DNA of 5,263 nucleotides from Candidatus Brocadiaceae bacterium (lineage in GTDB: Bacteria > Planctomycetota > Brocadiia > SM23-32), in NCBI GenBank assembly GCA_003551785.1, contig PUNP01000853.1, positions 1 through 5,263 of the forward strand. Reading direction: 5' to 3'. Position 1 is the first letter of the stretch. Every line of letters starts with the position of its first letter. Positions 1 through 5,263 of the stretch are shown here, piece by piece. The position numbers and the translations under genes are program-made. The notes under the pieces are model-generated. The model was not told the DNA's origin and did no database searches. It worked only from the letters and a program-made list of their open reading frames with translations.

Positions 1-718
1 CTGCGTCATTTCCGGTATTATGAGCTTCTATTCCGTCAACCCCAAGATCAAGCATTGCCTCAATCTGTTTCCAGACATCGTTTTCACTCCAACCTCCCCG
101 GCTCGGTTTGGTCAGCCAGAAGGGGTGGGCCATAAAAGTCGAGGCACGGTCCTGATCGAGTATTTTGAGGACATCTTTGACGGACAGCACTTCTTCACAT
201 TGATACTCGGGGTGATATTCCGACGAGGCTTCTATTGCTTGTTCCTGCAAGACCTGAACCGCCGGCTTATCCTTTGCATAACCATCTTCGCGCAGTATTC
301 TGCGGATAGCCCAGCTTGAATATCTGCCGGGATAACGGTTTTCGATTTCCCTACGTGTCAGCGGGATATCCATACGTTCGAGGCCATCGAGAAATGCGTC
401 GGCCTGAAGCTCTCGTATACGTTCCTGTCTGGCGGATAATTGACGAATACCGCTCGGGTTATCATCGAAAAAATAAGCAGCGATATGGATTTTAGCTTCC
501 ATACCATTAACTTCCAGAGCACCTGCGGTCTCAACGCCGTTGATGTATTCGATGCCAAGCAGTTTGGCTGCTTTTGGGGCCGTCTGAAGGCTTTTGATGC
601 TGGTATGTTCGGCCAGAGAAATCGCCCTGATGCCTTTTTGCGCGGCATGCTGCATGATCTCTTCAGGCGAGCCGGAGCCATCGATGGAGAATGTCGAATG
701 GATATGTAAGTCGATCAT
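1..718 (-). CDS. PHP-domain metal-dependent phosphoesterase (3' end outside the window)
   Basis: The frame is open from an ATG at 718 to the left edge, giving 239 visible residues; the C-terminus is missing. The PHP (polymerase and histidinol phosphatase) fold is recognisable from its metal-binding motifs in order: D-L-H-I-H-S at residues 3-8, F-S-I-D-G-S at 10-15, A-E-H at 36-38, G-V-E at 61-63, H-I-A-A-Y at 78-82, A-H-P at 197-199 and V-D-G-I-E at 227-231. The last motif, usually a G-x-D-x-H close to the C-terminus, would lie beyond the edge. Known members of this stand-alone group (TrpH/YciV, RNase AM) cleave phosphate esters such as nucleoside 3',5'-bisphosphates or RNA 5' ends using several divalent metals. 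The substrate here cannot be told. No signal peptide is seen, so it is probably cytoplasmic. A weak GAGAG ribosome site lies 10 nt before the start. It follows the GH2 gene after 100 nt. The family call is firm; the function is open. Confidence 0.88.
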   Translation of the reverse strand, partial: MIDLHIHSTFSIDGSGSPEEIMQHAAQKGIRAISLAEHTSIKSLQTAPKAAKLLGIEYINGVETAGALEVNGMEAKIHIAAYFFDDNPSGIRQLSARQERIRELQADAFLDGLERMDIPLTRREIENRYPGRYSSWAIRRILREDGYAKDKPAVQVLQEQAIEASSEYHPEYQCEEVLSVKDVLKILDQDRASTFMAHPFWLTKPSRGGWSENDVWKQIEAMLDLGVDGIEAHNTGNDA

Positions 719-745
719 CTTTGATTATCTCTCAAAATTGTGCAG

Positions 746-760
746 TAAATATTCAGTAAA
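746..760 (-). repeat. 15-base motif upstream of the PHP gene, near-copy of 3591-3605
   Basis: The plus strand reads taaatattcagtaaa. It matches taaataatcagtaaa upstream of the GH2 gene at 14 of 15 positions, in the same orientation relative to the downstream gene. Here it ends 27 nt before the PHP start codon. The 7-mer cagtaaa also recurs directly alongside, at 743-749 and 754-760. It may be a shared operator or promoter element, but AT-rich motifs of this size can recur by chance. Confidence 0.35.
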
Positions 761-818
761 CCAGTTTTCTTCAGATACTCGAACGTTTCATTCGATCCGG
801 AGACAGAAAAGCACTGAT

Positions 819-3551
819 TTACTCCAATAAAGCAAGCGCATTCCCATCCTGGCCGACATCAGGGTCGTATGCAAGAGAAAAATTTCGGTTCATCAACCGC
901 CGTAAATCTTCAATTCCGAGTTTCACGGGCGGGGCATAACGTTCGTTTGATAAATATGCCAACATTTGGTGCAGAAGATACATGGCTGCCGGATCGGAAT
1001 CGGAAAGGTTCAGTGAACAAACCAGCAATCTGCCCGGGCCAACCTGCCATTCAAACACCGCAGCCTGTTTTACGATCAGTTTGTAGGAACTGACGAATTC
1101 AATGATAGGTTTGAAAGGGATGCAGTCCAATACCACACCCTGAGCGCCTTCCAGCATGGCATGGAACTGCCAATCGCAGAATCCCTCATGCGGGAACGAC
1201 GCCATGAGCGGATGGTCTTCAATAGCCGTCGCCGCCGTACCAACTGTGCGACCGCCTCTCAGGATTCGGTGTGGAAGCGATGCAAATGCCCCCGTTCCGA
1301 GAAGCAGCAATGACTCACCTTCCGACAGACGTTGTAACACCGTCTCGTCGATATCGGTAACTATAAGGTTATCTTCCGGTTTTTTCAGAGAAGGGAAGAG
1401 CCATATATCCCAGCGATTTTGTACTTCATAGCACTTATCCGAAAGCTGAGCTGTTAACGTCAACTTCCCGGCCGACGCCAGGGTCGGGAGAGTGCATGAC
1501 ACTTGCCCGAGAAATGTGTTGTCGCCGACAGGGGCGCGGTCAACCGCCCATTGGCCGCGGTCATACACGCGTCCGGACTTGTCGTGCAGCGCCCAGCGCA
1601 GCGTCCCTTCGGACAGTGCCCGGGTGTCGTAGAGGGAGGCAAACAGCGATAAATTAAGCCGGTCTTGATATTGAAAATTGCGCTGTGGAGGTATATCGCA
1701 GAGCAGCACGTTCTCGCCGTTGTATCGCCGCACGTCTTCTTCGGATTCCCCCGGTTTAATCTCAAGAAATTCGTTCAGTATACCGACGCTGTATCCCGTG
1801 CGGTGCCAGTGGTTGTCAAACGCACCAAGGTAATCATAGCCGGCCACGGGGCCGAGAAGGCGCACCTTTTCGATATAATCTTTGCGCAGTGAAGCGACCC
1901 GGCGGCACGCATTTTCATAATATACGGGAGCACGGTGATGCAGCCCTTCTTGCTGGAGGTATGCGCGGGCACCCGCATAAAGGTCCGTTCCGATCCGGGT
2001 GTCAATGTAACGATTTTCGAGATCAAGATCGATATACGTATCGAATATCCCCATTTCATGCGCCAGCAGAGGCCGGCGGTAAATGGACATACGCCGGCGT
2101 ACCGAAGCCAGGTCATCAACGGCCTCGCGGATGCCGAGCGGCCCCGTCTGCGGCGCAAGGACATCGGAACACTTTTGAAGTCTCTCCAGGCGCTGCGGGT
2201 GGTGAAGGAGAGGTTCGGCAACGACACCAGGCATGTCGGGGGTAACGCGCCAGTCGACCATCCCCATCGCGTGCATCGGACAAAAAAGTGCGTCAGGGAC
2301 GGTTAAATGGCATTCCCTGGCTAACTTCTCAACACGATCGACCATGGAATCGTCAAGTGCGATTTCGTTTCCACAGCAGTACAATATTACCGACGGATGC
2401 TTGCGATAGGTGGAAAGGATACCACTCCACTCCTCGTCGCTGAACCCGTTCGGAGCCTCCACCTGAACGAGCATACCCAGTTCATCGCAAGCCTGGACAT
2501 AAGGCTCCGGCGGCGCCCAGGTGTGGAAACGAATATAATTGAATCCCAAAGCCTGCAATTTTAAGATGTTTTTTCGGTAAACTTCCTTGTCACGTGGCGG
2601 CGTGCAGGTGAGTGGGAAATAGGCATGTTCGGTCAGTCCGCGCAGGAATACGGGTCGGCCGTTCAGCATCAGACCGGTGCCGTCCGTTTGAATTCGACGC
2701 AGGCCGAAAGGCCGGCTGATGCGATCCAGTACCTTATCCCCGCTGCGGAGTTCCACAGTTGCCGTATACAGGTTCGGCGTATGGTCCGACCATTCAGCAA
2801 TACCCTCACATCCTGTTTCCCAGACAGCCGTAGATGATTTGCCGGGAGACACCTCACCTCGCAGCACATCCTGTCCTTCACTGTCGTGAAGGGAATATGA
2901 CAAGCTGAGACTGCTCATATCGCCTTTCAGACGGGTTTGCCATTGCAGGGAATCTCCCTGAGGGTATATGTACAGGTCATCAACCCTGGCCGTGGACAGG
3001 TGCAGGGTGACGGCGCCATAAATTCCCGCAGAACGTCCCTTATATCCGCGAATAACAGTACTGGCGCGCTCGCCGCGCAGGTTGGAAACGGCAAGCAGCA
3101 ATTCATTCTCTTCCTCTGCTTTGAGCATATGACCGATTTCAAAATGGGCAGGTGTCAGATGCCCTTCATGTTTTCCGGCCGGTTCTCCATTGACAAAGAC
3201 GGTAACGTCCATGACGGCGCCGTTTATGGTCAGACGCGCCAGATTTTGCGAACCTACACGGAAGCGTTTACGGTACCATCCGACGCCGATGAGATAAGGC
3301 AGCGAGCAGTCCGGGGGCTTGCCCTGTCCAAGTGGAAAGGTTATCGGACGGAAATGATTCAACCGGCAATCCCGAGACCAGAACTCCGTTTTCTCGATTC
3401 GGTCAATGTTATCATCCCAATAGCCGGGCACCGGCATACGACAGACAAAAGCATCTTCGGAAGGGGTGGTTAATTCATTGCCCGGATCGATTTCATAAGT
3501 AAAATCCCAATCGCCATCAAGAAAAATTGATTCAGAACATTGTACATTCAT
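819..3551 (-). CDS. Glycoside hydrolase family 2 protein (beta-galactosidase/beta-glucuronidase-like)
   Basis: This 910-residue protein has the GH2 layout. An N-terminal sugar-binding jelly roll spans about 1-190, with D-G-x-W-D-F at 12-17, G-W-Y-R-K-R-F at 91-97 and F-V-N-G at 119-122. An Ig-like domain covers about 190-285. A catalytic TIM barrel covers about 290-600, introduced by L-N-G-R-P-V-F-L-R-G at 296-305. The acid/base glutamate is E396 in C-C-G-N-E. The likely nucleophile is E499 in A-H-E-M-G, at the usual spacing for the clan. A further 300 residues include a probable beta domain (625-720) and an alpha/beta part (722-870) resembling the glutamine-amidotransferase-like domain appended to some glycosidases. 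GH2 members are retaining exo-glycosidases; the sugar specificity cannot be read here. There is no signal peptide, so it should act in the cytoplasm on imported oligosaccharides. The ATG at 3551 is preferred because GGAG lies 6 nt upstream; an in-frame TTG at 3563 overlaps that site. The family call is very secure. Confidence 0.95.
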   Translation of the reverse strand: MNVQCSESIFLDGDWDFTYEIDPGNELTTPSEDAFVCRMPVPGYWDDNIDRIEKTEFWSRDCRLNHFRPITFPLGQGKPPDCSLPYLIGVGWYRKRFRVGSQNLARLTINGAVMDVTVFVNGEPAGKHEGHLTPAHFEIGHMLKAEEENELLLAVSNLRGERASTVIRGYKGRSAGIYGAVTLHLSTARVDDLYIYPQGDSLQWQTRLKGDMSSLSLSYSLHDSEGQDVLRGEVSPGKSSTAVWETGCEGIAEWSDHTPNLYTATVELRSGDKVLDRISRPFGLRRIQTDGTGLMLNGRPVFLRGLTEHAYFPLTCTPPRDKEVYRKNILKLQALGFNYIRFHTWAPPEPYVQACDELGMLVQVEAPNGFSDEEWSGILSTYRKHPSVILYCCGNEIALDDSMVDRVEKLARECHLTVPDALFCPMHAMGMVDWRVTPDMPGVVAEPLLHHPQRLERLQKCSDVLAPQTGPLGIREAVDDLASVRRRMSIYRRPLLAHEMGIFDTYIDLDLENRYIDTRIGTDLYAGARAYLQQEGLHHRAPVYYENACRRVASLRKDYIEKVRLLGPVAGYDYLGAFDNHWHRTGYSVGILNEFLEIKPGESEEDVRRYNGENVLLCDIPPQRNFQYQDRLNLSLFASLYDTRALSEGTLRWALHDKSGRVYDRGQWAVDRAPVGDNTFLGQVSCTLPTLASAGKLTLTAQLSDKCYEVQNRWDIWLFPSLKKPEDNLIVTDIDETVLQRLSEGESLLLLGTGAFASLPHRILRGGRTVGTAATAIEDHPLMASFPHEGFCDWQFHAMLEGAQGVVLDCIPFKPIIEFVSSYKLIVKQAAVFEWQVGPGRLLVCSLNLSDSDPAAMYLLHQMLAYLSNERYAPPVKLGIEDLRRLMNRNFSLAYDPDVGQDGNALALLE

Positions 3552-3557
3552 CACGAA

Positions 3558-3561
3558 CTCC
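3558..3561 (-). promoter_or_regulatory. Ribosome binding site GGAG of the GH2 gene
   Basis: On the minus strand GGAG lies 6 nt before the ATG at 3551. The longest open frame begins at a TTG (3563-3561) whose last base is part of this GGAG, so the TTG is very unlikely to be the real start. A GTG at 3554 is too close to the site. Confidence 0.75.
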
Positions 3562-3590
3562 AAAAGTCAGCTTCCTCGTCAGTCCTCACA

Positions 3591-3605
3591 TAAATAATCA
3601 GTAAA
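3591..3605 (-). repeat. 15-base motif upstream of the GH2 gene, near-copy of 746-760
   Basis: The plus strand reads taaataatcagtaaa, 14 of 15 identical to the motif before the PHP gene. It ends 39 nt before the GH2 start codon and overlaps the 16-bp inverted repeat at 3600-3615. It could be a common regulatory site for the two genes. No convincing -35/-10 pair could be fixed around either copy. Confidence 0.35.
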
Positions 3606-3615
3606 GTCCTTTACT
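3600..3615. repeat. Inverted repeat AGTAAAG-TC-CTTTACT
   Basis: A perfect 7-bp inverted repeat has a 2-nt centre, in the gap between the isomerase and GH2 genes and about 49 nt upstream of the GH2 start. Its near-continuous symmetry and AT-rich arms suit a dimeric DNA-binding protein better than a terminator: there is no T-run on either side, and a 2-nt loop would strain an RNA hairpin. Confidence 0.5.
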
Positions 3616-3621
3616 TCATCA

Positions 3622-3694
3622 GAACCGTGACCAGTGCCGGTGGTGATGCCACGTGGTTCGCTGAGGACTTATGTCCTCCCCCGGAAGACCGGAA
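3622..3694 (-). other. Inverted-repeat-rich intergenic stretch between the isomerase and GH2 genes
   Basis: Read on the minus strand, three potential hairpins follow the isomerase stop codon. The first is C-C-G-G/C-C-G-G around TCTT (3681-3692), extendable by G-U pairs. The second is GAGGAC-ATAA-GTCCTC (3663-3678), a perfect 6-bp stem. The third is GAACC/GGTTC (3622-3659) closing an inner GTG/CAC pair with a 2-nt bulge. None is followed by a T-run, so they do not look like intrinsic terminators. They may be 3' stabilisers of the isomerase message, an attenuator for the GH2 gene, or chance. No known riboswitch or RNA family is recognised. Confidence 0.4.
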
Positions 3695-3697
3695 TAG

Positions 3698-4474
3698 TTA
3701 TGATAATTTGTCCCATTCACTGCGCAGGTAATCCAGGCTCCGGGGCGCTTGTTCGGGAAAGTCGTCCCATTTGCACTCAAAAGATATCCTCAAATTGTAT
3801 CCATTAGTGCGCAGTGCCTTCAAAAACCCGGTATAATCAGCTCCGTCATCAGGCATTGGGCATTGGCGGGTAAGAGGATGGGCAATATGGACGTGTTGGA
3901 GTGTATCCGCCTCCAACAGGTTCCCGTATGGTTCCTGGTCCTGCCCCATGTGATAAAGATCGGCCAGTGTTTTCACATTGCTAAGCCCCAGTTTATCAGC
4001 TATGGAGTGAGCTTCCTTCACCAAGTTGATGATATTGCAATCCTTACTGCACAGCGGTTCGATAACAATAACAATATCATTTTCTTCGGCTATAGGATTA
4101 ACAGCTGAAAGGAAATCTTCTATTTGGCGCAATGCTTTTTCTTGCGCAAAGCCTTCCGGCACGCCGCGAGCACCGCCGCTGCCAAAGACGACCCGTTGGG
4201 CCCCCATAGCAGAGGCACGCGGCAGAACCGTTTTCACATAATTAACCAGGCTTCCCAGATCGGCCCCCGGCCCTGTTATCTTGAGGTGTCCCGGTATAAA
4301 ACAGTTAAACGCTTCAGGAACAATTGAGGAATTTTCGATAATCCCGCTCCATTCAGCGACCTCACCCGCATCAATTTCAGGGCTGATGCACCTGACCGGG
4401 GGCTCTATATAATCAAAGCCTGCTTCGGCAGCTTCCTCTATTTTGTCCAATCCACGGCATATTCCCCATTTCAT
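3698..4474 (-). CDS. Sugar phosphate isomerase/epimerase-like TIM barrel (xylose isomerase-like, AP_endonuc_2 family)
   Basis: This 258-residue protein is of normal length for a single-domain member of the family. Such enzymes bind a divalent metal and isomerise or epimerise ketoses or related sugars; some relatives cleave 3-keto-glycosides. The metal and catalytic residues appear in the expected order: E139 in V-I-E-P-L, D172 and H175 in A-D-L-Y-H-M, a histidine of H-V-H-I-A-H (194-199) followed by R203, and E233 in S-F-E-C-K-W. The first strand is M-K-W-G-I-C, with I-E-P-P at 23-26 on the second. There is no signal peptide, so it is cytoplasmic. The ATG at 4474 has GGAG 8 nt upstream (4483-4486), supporting this start. 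It precedes the GH2 gene by 146 nt on the same strand, which suggests it handles a sugar released by that enzyme. The family is secure; the substrate is unknown. Confidence 0.92.
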   Translation of the reverse strand: MKWGICRGLDKIEEAAEAGFDYIEPPVRCISPEIDAGEVAEWSGIIENSSIVPEAFNCFIPGHLKITGPGADLGSLVNYVKTVLPRASAMGAQRVVFGSGGARGVPEGFAQEKALRQIEDFLSAVNPIAEENDIVIVIEPLCSKDCNIINLVKEAHSIADKLGLSNVKTLADLYHMGQDQEPYGNLLEADTLQHVHIAHPLTRQCPMPDDGADYTGFLKALRTNGYNLRISFECKWDDFPEQAPRSLDYLRSEWDKLS

Positions 4475-4552
4475 TCGACATTCTCCGATTAAGGTTTAAA
4501 TCTATCACGGGGTCGCAGGAACTGGCCGAAAAGGCAATAAAAGGTTCGCAGT

Positions 4553-4570
4553 GAGCCCTTTAAAGGGCTC
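4553..4570. repeat. 18-bp perfect palindrome GAGCCCTTTAAAGGGCTC
   Basis: All 18 bases are self-complementary, and symmetry stops at both ends. In RNA it could form a 7-bp stem with a UUAA loop. No T-run follows directly on either strand, so it is a poor terminator. It sits 30 bp from a second palindrome (4601-4618) whose centre also reads CTTT-x-AAG, within a GC-rich patch. This resembles repetitive extragenic palindromic elements. Copies elsewhere in the genome cannot be seen from here. Confidence 0.6.
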
Positions 4571-4600
4571 CAGAGTCCGGAAATTGCTACGCGCTCCCCG

Positions 4601-4618
4601 GGACGCTTGAAAGCGTCC
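4601..4618. repeat. Inverted repeat GGACGCTT-GA-AAGCGTCC
   Basis: A perfect 8-bp inverted repeat has a 2-nt centre; as RNA it would more likely form 6 bp with a 6-nt loop. Its minus-strand core CTTTCAAG parallels CTTTAAAG of the 4553-4570 palindrome, so the two look like a pair within one element. A third short dyad (CCCGGG, 4598-4603) abuts it. Confidence 0.55.
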
Positions 4619-4645
4619 ACTACGAGCCAGGTTTTCGCCCTTGGT

Positions 4646-4696
4646 CGGCTTGCCGGTCCAGTCCACGCTCCACGGTTGACGGCGTTCGATATGCAA
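4646..4696 (-). pseudogene. Decayed C-terminal fragment of a paralogue of the iron-sulfur protein
   Basis: On the minus strand this stretch encodes H-I-E-R-R-Q-P-W-S-V-D-W-T-G-K-P. Its last 13 residues match R-R-K-P-W-K-V-D-W-S-S-E-P of the neighbouring iron-sulfur protein (4814-4852) at 9 of 13 positions. At the DNA level 26 of 39 bases agree, and the R, P, V and final P codons differ only in the third base, which indicates protein-level descent rather than a simple DNA repeat. The fragment lies in the same frame as the iron-sulfur gene, past its TAA, and the frame stays open to a TGA at 4505. The remaining codons run through the two palindromes and look non-coding. No start codon with a ribosome site is visible; the first possible start is a TTG at 4696. 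It is most likely the tail of a lost tandem duplicate, less likely a real small gene. Confidence 0.5.
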
Positions 4697-4707
4697 ATAC
4701 GCTAAGC

Positions 4708-4727
4708 AAACCTGTTGATTCAGGTTT
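4708..4727 (-). terminator. Weak possible terminator hairpin after the iron-sulfur gene
   Basis: AAACCTG-AATCAA-CAGGTTT forms a perfect 7-bp stem with a 6-nt loop, starting 5 nt after the stop codon. Its position suits a transcription terminator, but only four pairs are G-C and the following bases (GCTTAGCG) contain just a short T-run inside the stem, so termination would be weak. It may only protect the message's 3' end. Confidence 0.35.
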
Positions 4728-4732
4728 TGAGG

Positions 4733-5263
4733 TTAATCCACATCATCCGCCTGACTTTTATTAGCAACTCCATATATACTATCCCCCGGCATGGCAACAT
4801 CTGCAGGGTACTGTGGTTCGGACGACCAGTCAACTTTCCAGGGTTTTCGGCGCCGGAACTCATCTTTAAATTTATTCCTGAGCACGCCGCGTTTTTCCAG
4901 CTGGACCATGCATGCGCGAGTGCAGCCCCGGGCACCGCCGACCGCCTGACCGGTATTGTATACATTTTTGGGTTTTTTATAAAACGGGCTCCACCATCCG
5001 GGTTTTGTGTCTTTGCTCATATACTGTTCATCCTCAGGCAGTTCGCAATCAACCTTTTCGGCGCCGCGAAAACCTTTATTGCAAGCATCACAATCGATTT
5101 TAGCAAACTCCACCTCGTTGCCCGCGAGGTTAACTTTGACAGTTTCATCTCCGCTGATCGCACCTGTGGGACAATCCCGGACACAAGCCATACAATTATT
5201 GCAGAGCTGTGGCCCATCATATATCGGATCGGGTTCCAGCTCGACATCCGTCATGATGATACC
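4733..5263 (-). CDS. 4Fe-4S protein, QueG/reductive-dehalogenase-like, C-terminal part (5' end outside the window)
   Basis: The visible 176 residues run from the right edge to a TAA at 4733. A ferredoxin motif C-x2-C-x2-C-x3-C-P lies at residues 18-29, counted from the methionine codon at 5254. It follows L-E-P-D-P-I-Y-D-G-P, a lead-in typical of epoxyqueuosine-reductase and reductive-dehalogenase relatives. Further cysteines at C55, C58, C70, C111 and C115 (G-C-T-R-A-C-M) could hold a second cluster. The C-terminus is polar and carries R-R-K-P-W-K-V-D-W at 135-143. The ATG at 5254 is probably internal: three sense codons precede it without a stop, and relatives have a large N-terminal domain, which in characterised members binds cobalamin. 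That domain lies outside the window, so cofactor and reaction cannot be judged. The second cysteine set and long tail differ from canonical QueG, so it is unlikely to be the tRNA queuosine enzyme itself. A link with the downstream sugar genes is uncertain, given the 258-nt gap. Confidence 0.8.
   Translation of the reverse strand, partial: GIIMTDVELEPDPIYDGPQLCNNCMACVRDCPTGAISGDETVKVNLAGNEVEFAKIDCDACNKGFRGAEKVDCELPEDEQYMSKDTKPGWWSPFYKKPKNVYNTGQAVGGARGCTRACMVQLEKRGVLRNKFKDEFRRRKPWKVDWSSEPQYPADVAMPGDSIYGVANKSQADDVD

Noticed and set aside
358..709. Minus-strand 107-codon and plus-strand 89-codon frames
   Set aside because: Both are out-of-frame readings of the PHP gene, whose own frame is open from 718 to the left edge and carries its metal motifs.
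780..794. Short hairpin CGAATG-AAA-CGTTCG after the GH2 stop as a terminator
   Set aside because: It has only six pairs, one of them G-U, with a 3-nt loop and no following T-run; too weak to call.
1775..2306. Overlapping open frames of 118-150 codons on both strands
   Set aside because: All are alternative readings of the GH2 catalytic barrel, including the nucleophile region, with composition typical of antisense or shifted translation.
2937..3473. 178-codon open frame on the plus strand
   Set aside because: It lies wholly inside the GH2 gene on the opposite strand. The GH2 reading has clear domain motifs; this one shows no recognisable domain.
3552..3563. TTG at 3563 as start of the GH2 protein
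   Set aside because: The TTG overlaps the GGAG that is correctly spaced for the ATG at 3551, and it adds only four residues.
3649..3656. CCACGTGG palindrome as an operator
   Set aside because: An 8-bp palindrome is common by chance, and this one is partly used in the larger GAACC/GGTTC dyad.
4505..4696. 63-codon minus-strand frame as a genuine small gene
   Set aside because: It starts only at a TTG with no ribosome site, and most of its codons run through palindromes. It is better explained as a paralogue tail plus repeat.
4720..4965. 81-codon minus-strand frame
   Set aside because: It overlaps the end of the iron-sulfur gene in another frame and has no recognisable motif.

Overview
The window holds four protein-coding genes, all read from the minus strand. 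In transcription order (right to left) they are: the 3' part of an iron-sulfur protein (4733-5263, cut by the right edge), a sugar-phosphate isomerase/epimerase-like TIM barrel (3698-4474), a large glycoside hydrolase family 2 enzyme (819-3551), and a PHP-domain metal-dependent phosphoesterase (1-718, cut by the left edge). No tRNA, rRNA, CRISPR array, transposase or plus-strand gene can be supported.

The gene mix looks like an anaerobic carbohydrate-degrading bacterium. The iron-sulfur protein belongs to the large, poorly characterised QueG/reductive-dehalogenase-like group. Together with the GH2 plus TIM-barrel isomerase pairing it recalls the PVC superphylum (Lentisphaerota, Kiritimatiellota or Planctomycetota). 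That placement is inferred from protein character only; no phylogenetic marker is present. Base composition is mixed, near 50% GC, with a more GC-rich patch at about 4560-4690.

The likely theme of the left three genes is intracellular handling of a glycoside. The GH2 enzyme has no signal peptide and would cleave an imported oligosaccharide. The TIM-barrel protein would act on the released or modified sugar. The PHP protein could remove a phosphate or have an unrelated role. The gene gaps are 258, 146 and 100 nt, so this is not a tightly packed operon, and two of the gaps carry notable structure.

The most unusual stretch is 4505-4735, between the iron-sulfur gene and the isomerase. It has a small inverted repeat just after the stop codon. 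Next comes an in-frame second copy of the iron-sulfur protein's C-terminal R-R-x-P-W-x-V-D-W motif, then two palindromes with similar cores in a GC-rich patch. This looks like the decayed tail of a paralogue joined to a dispersed palindromic element. The 3564-3697 gap is rich in inverted repeats. A 15-base motif with one mismatch lies upstream of both the GH2 and PHP genes.
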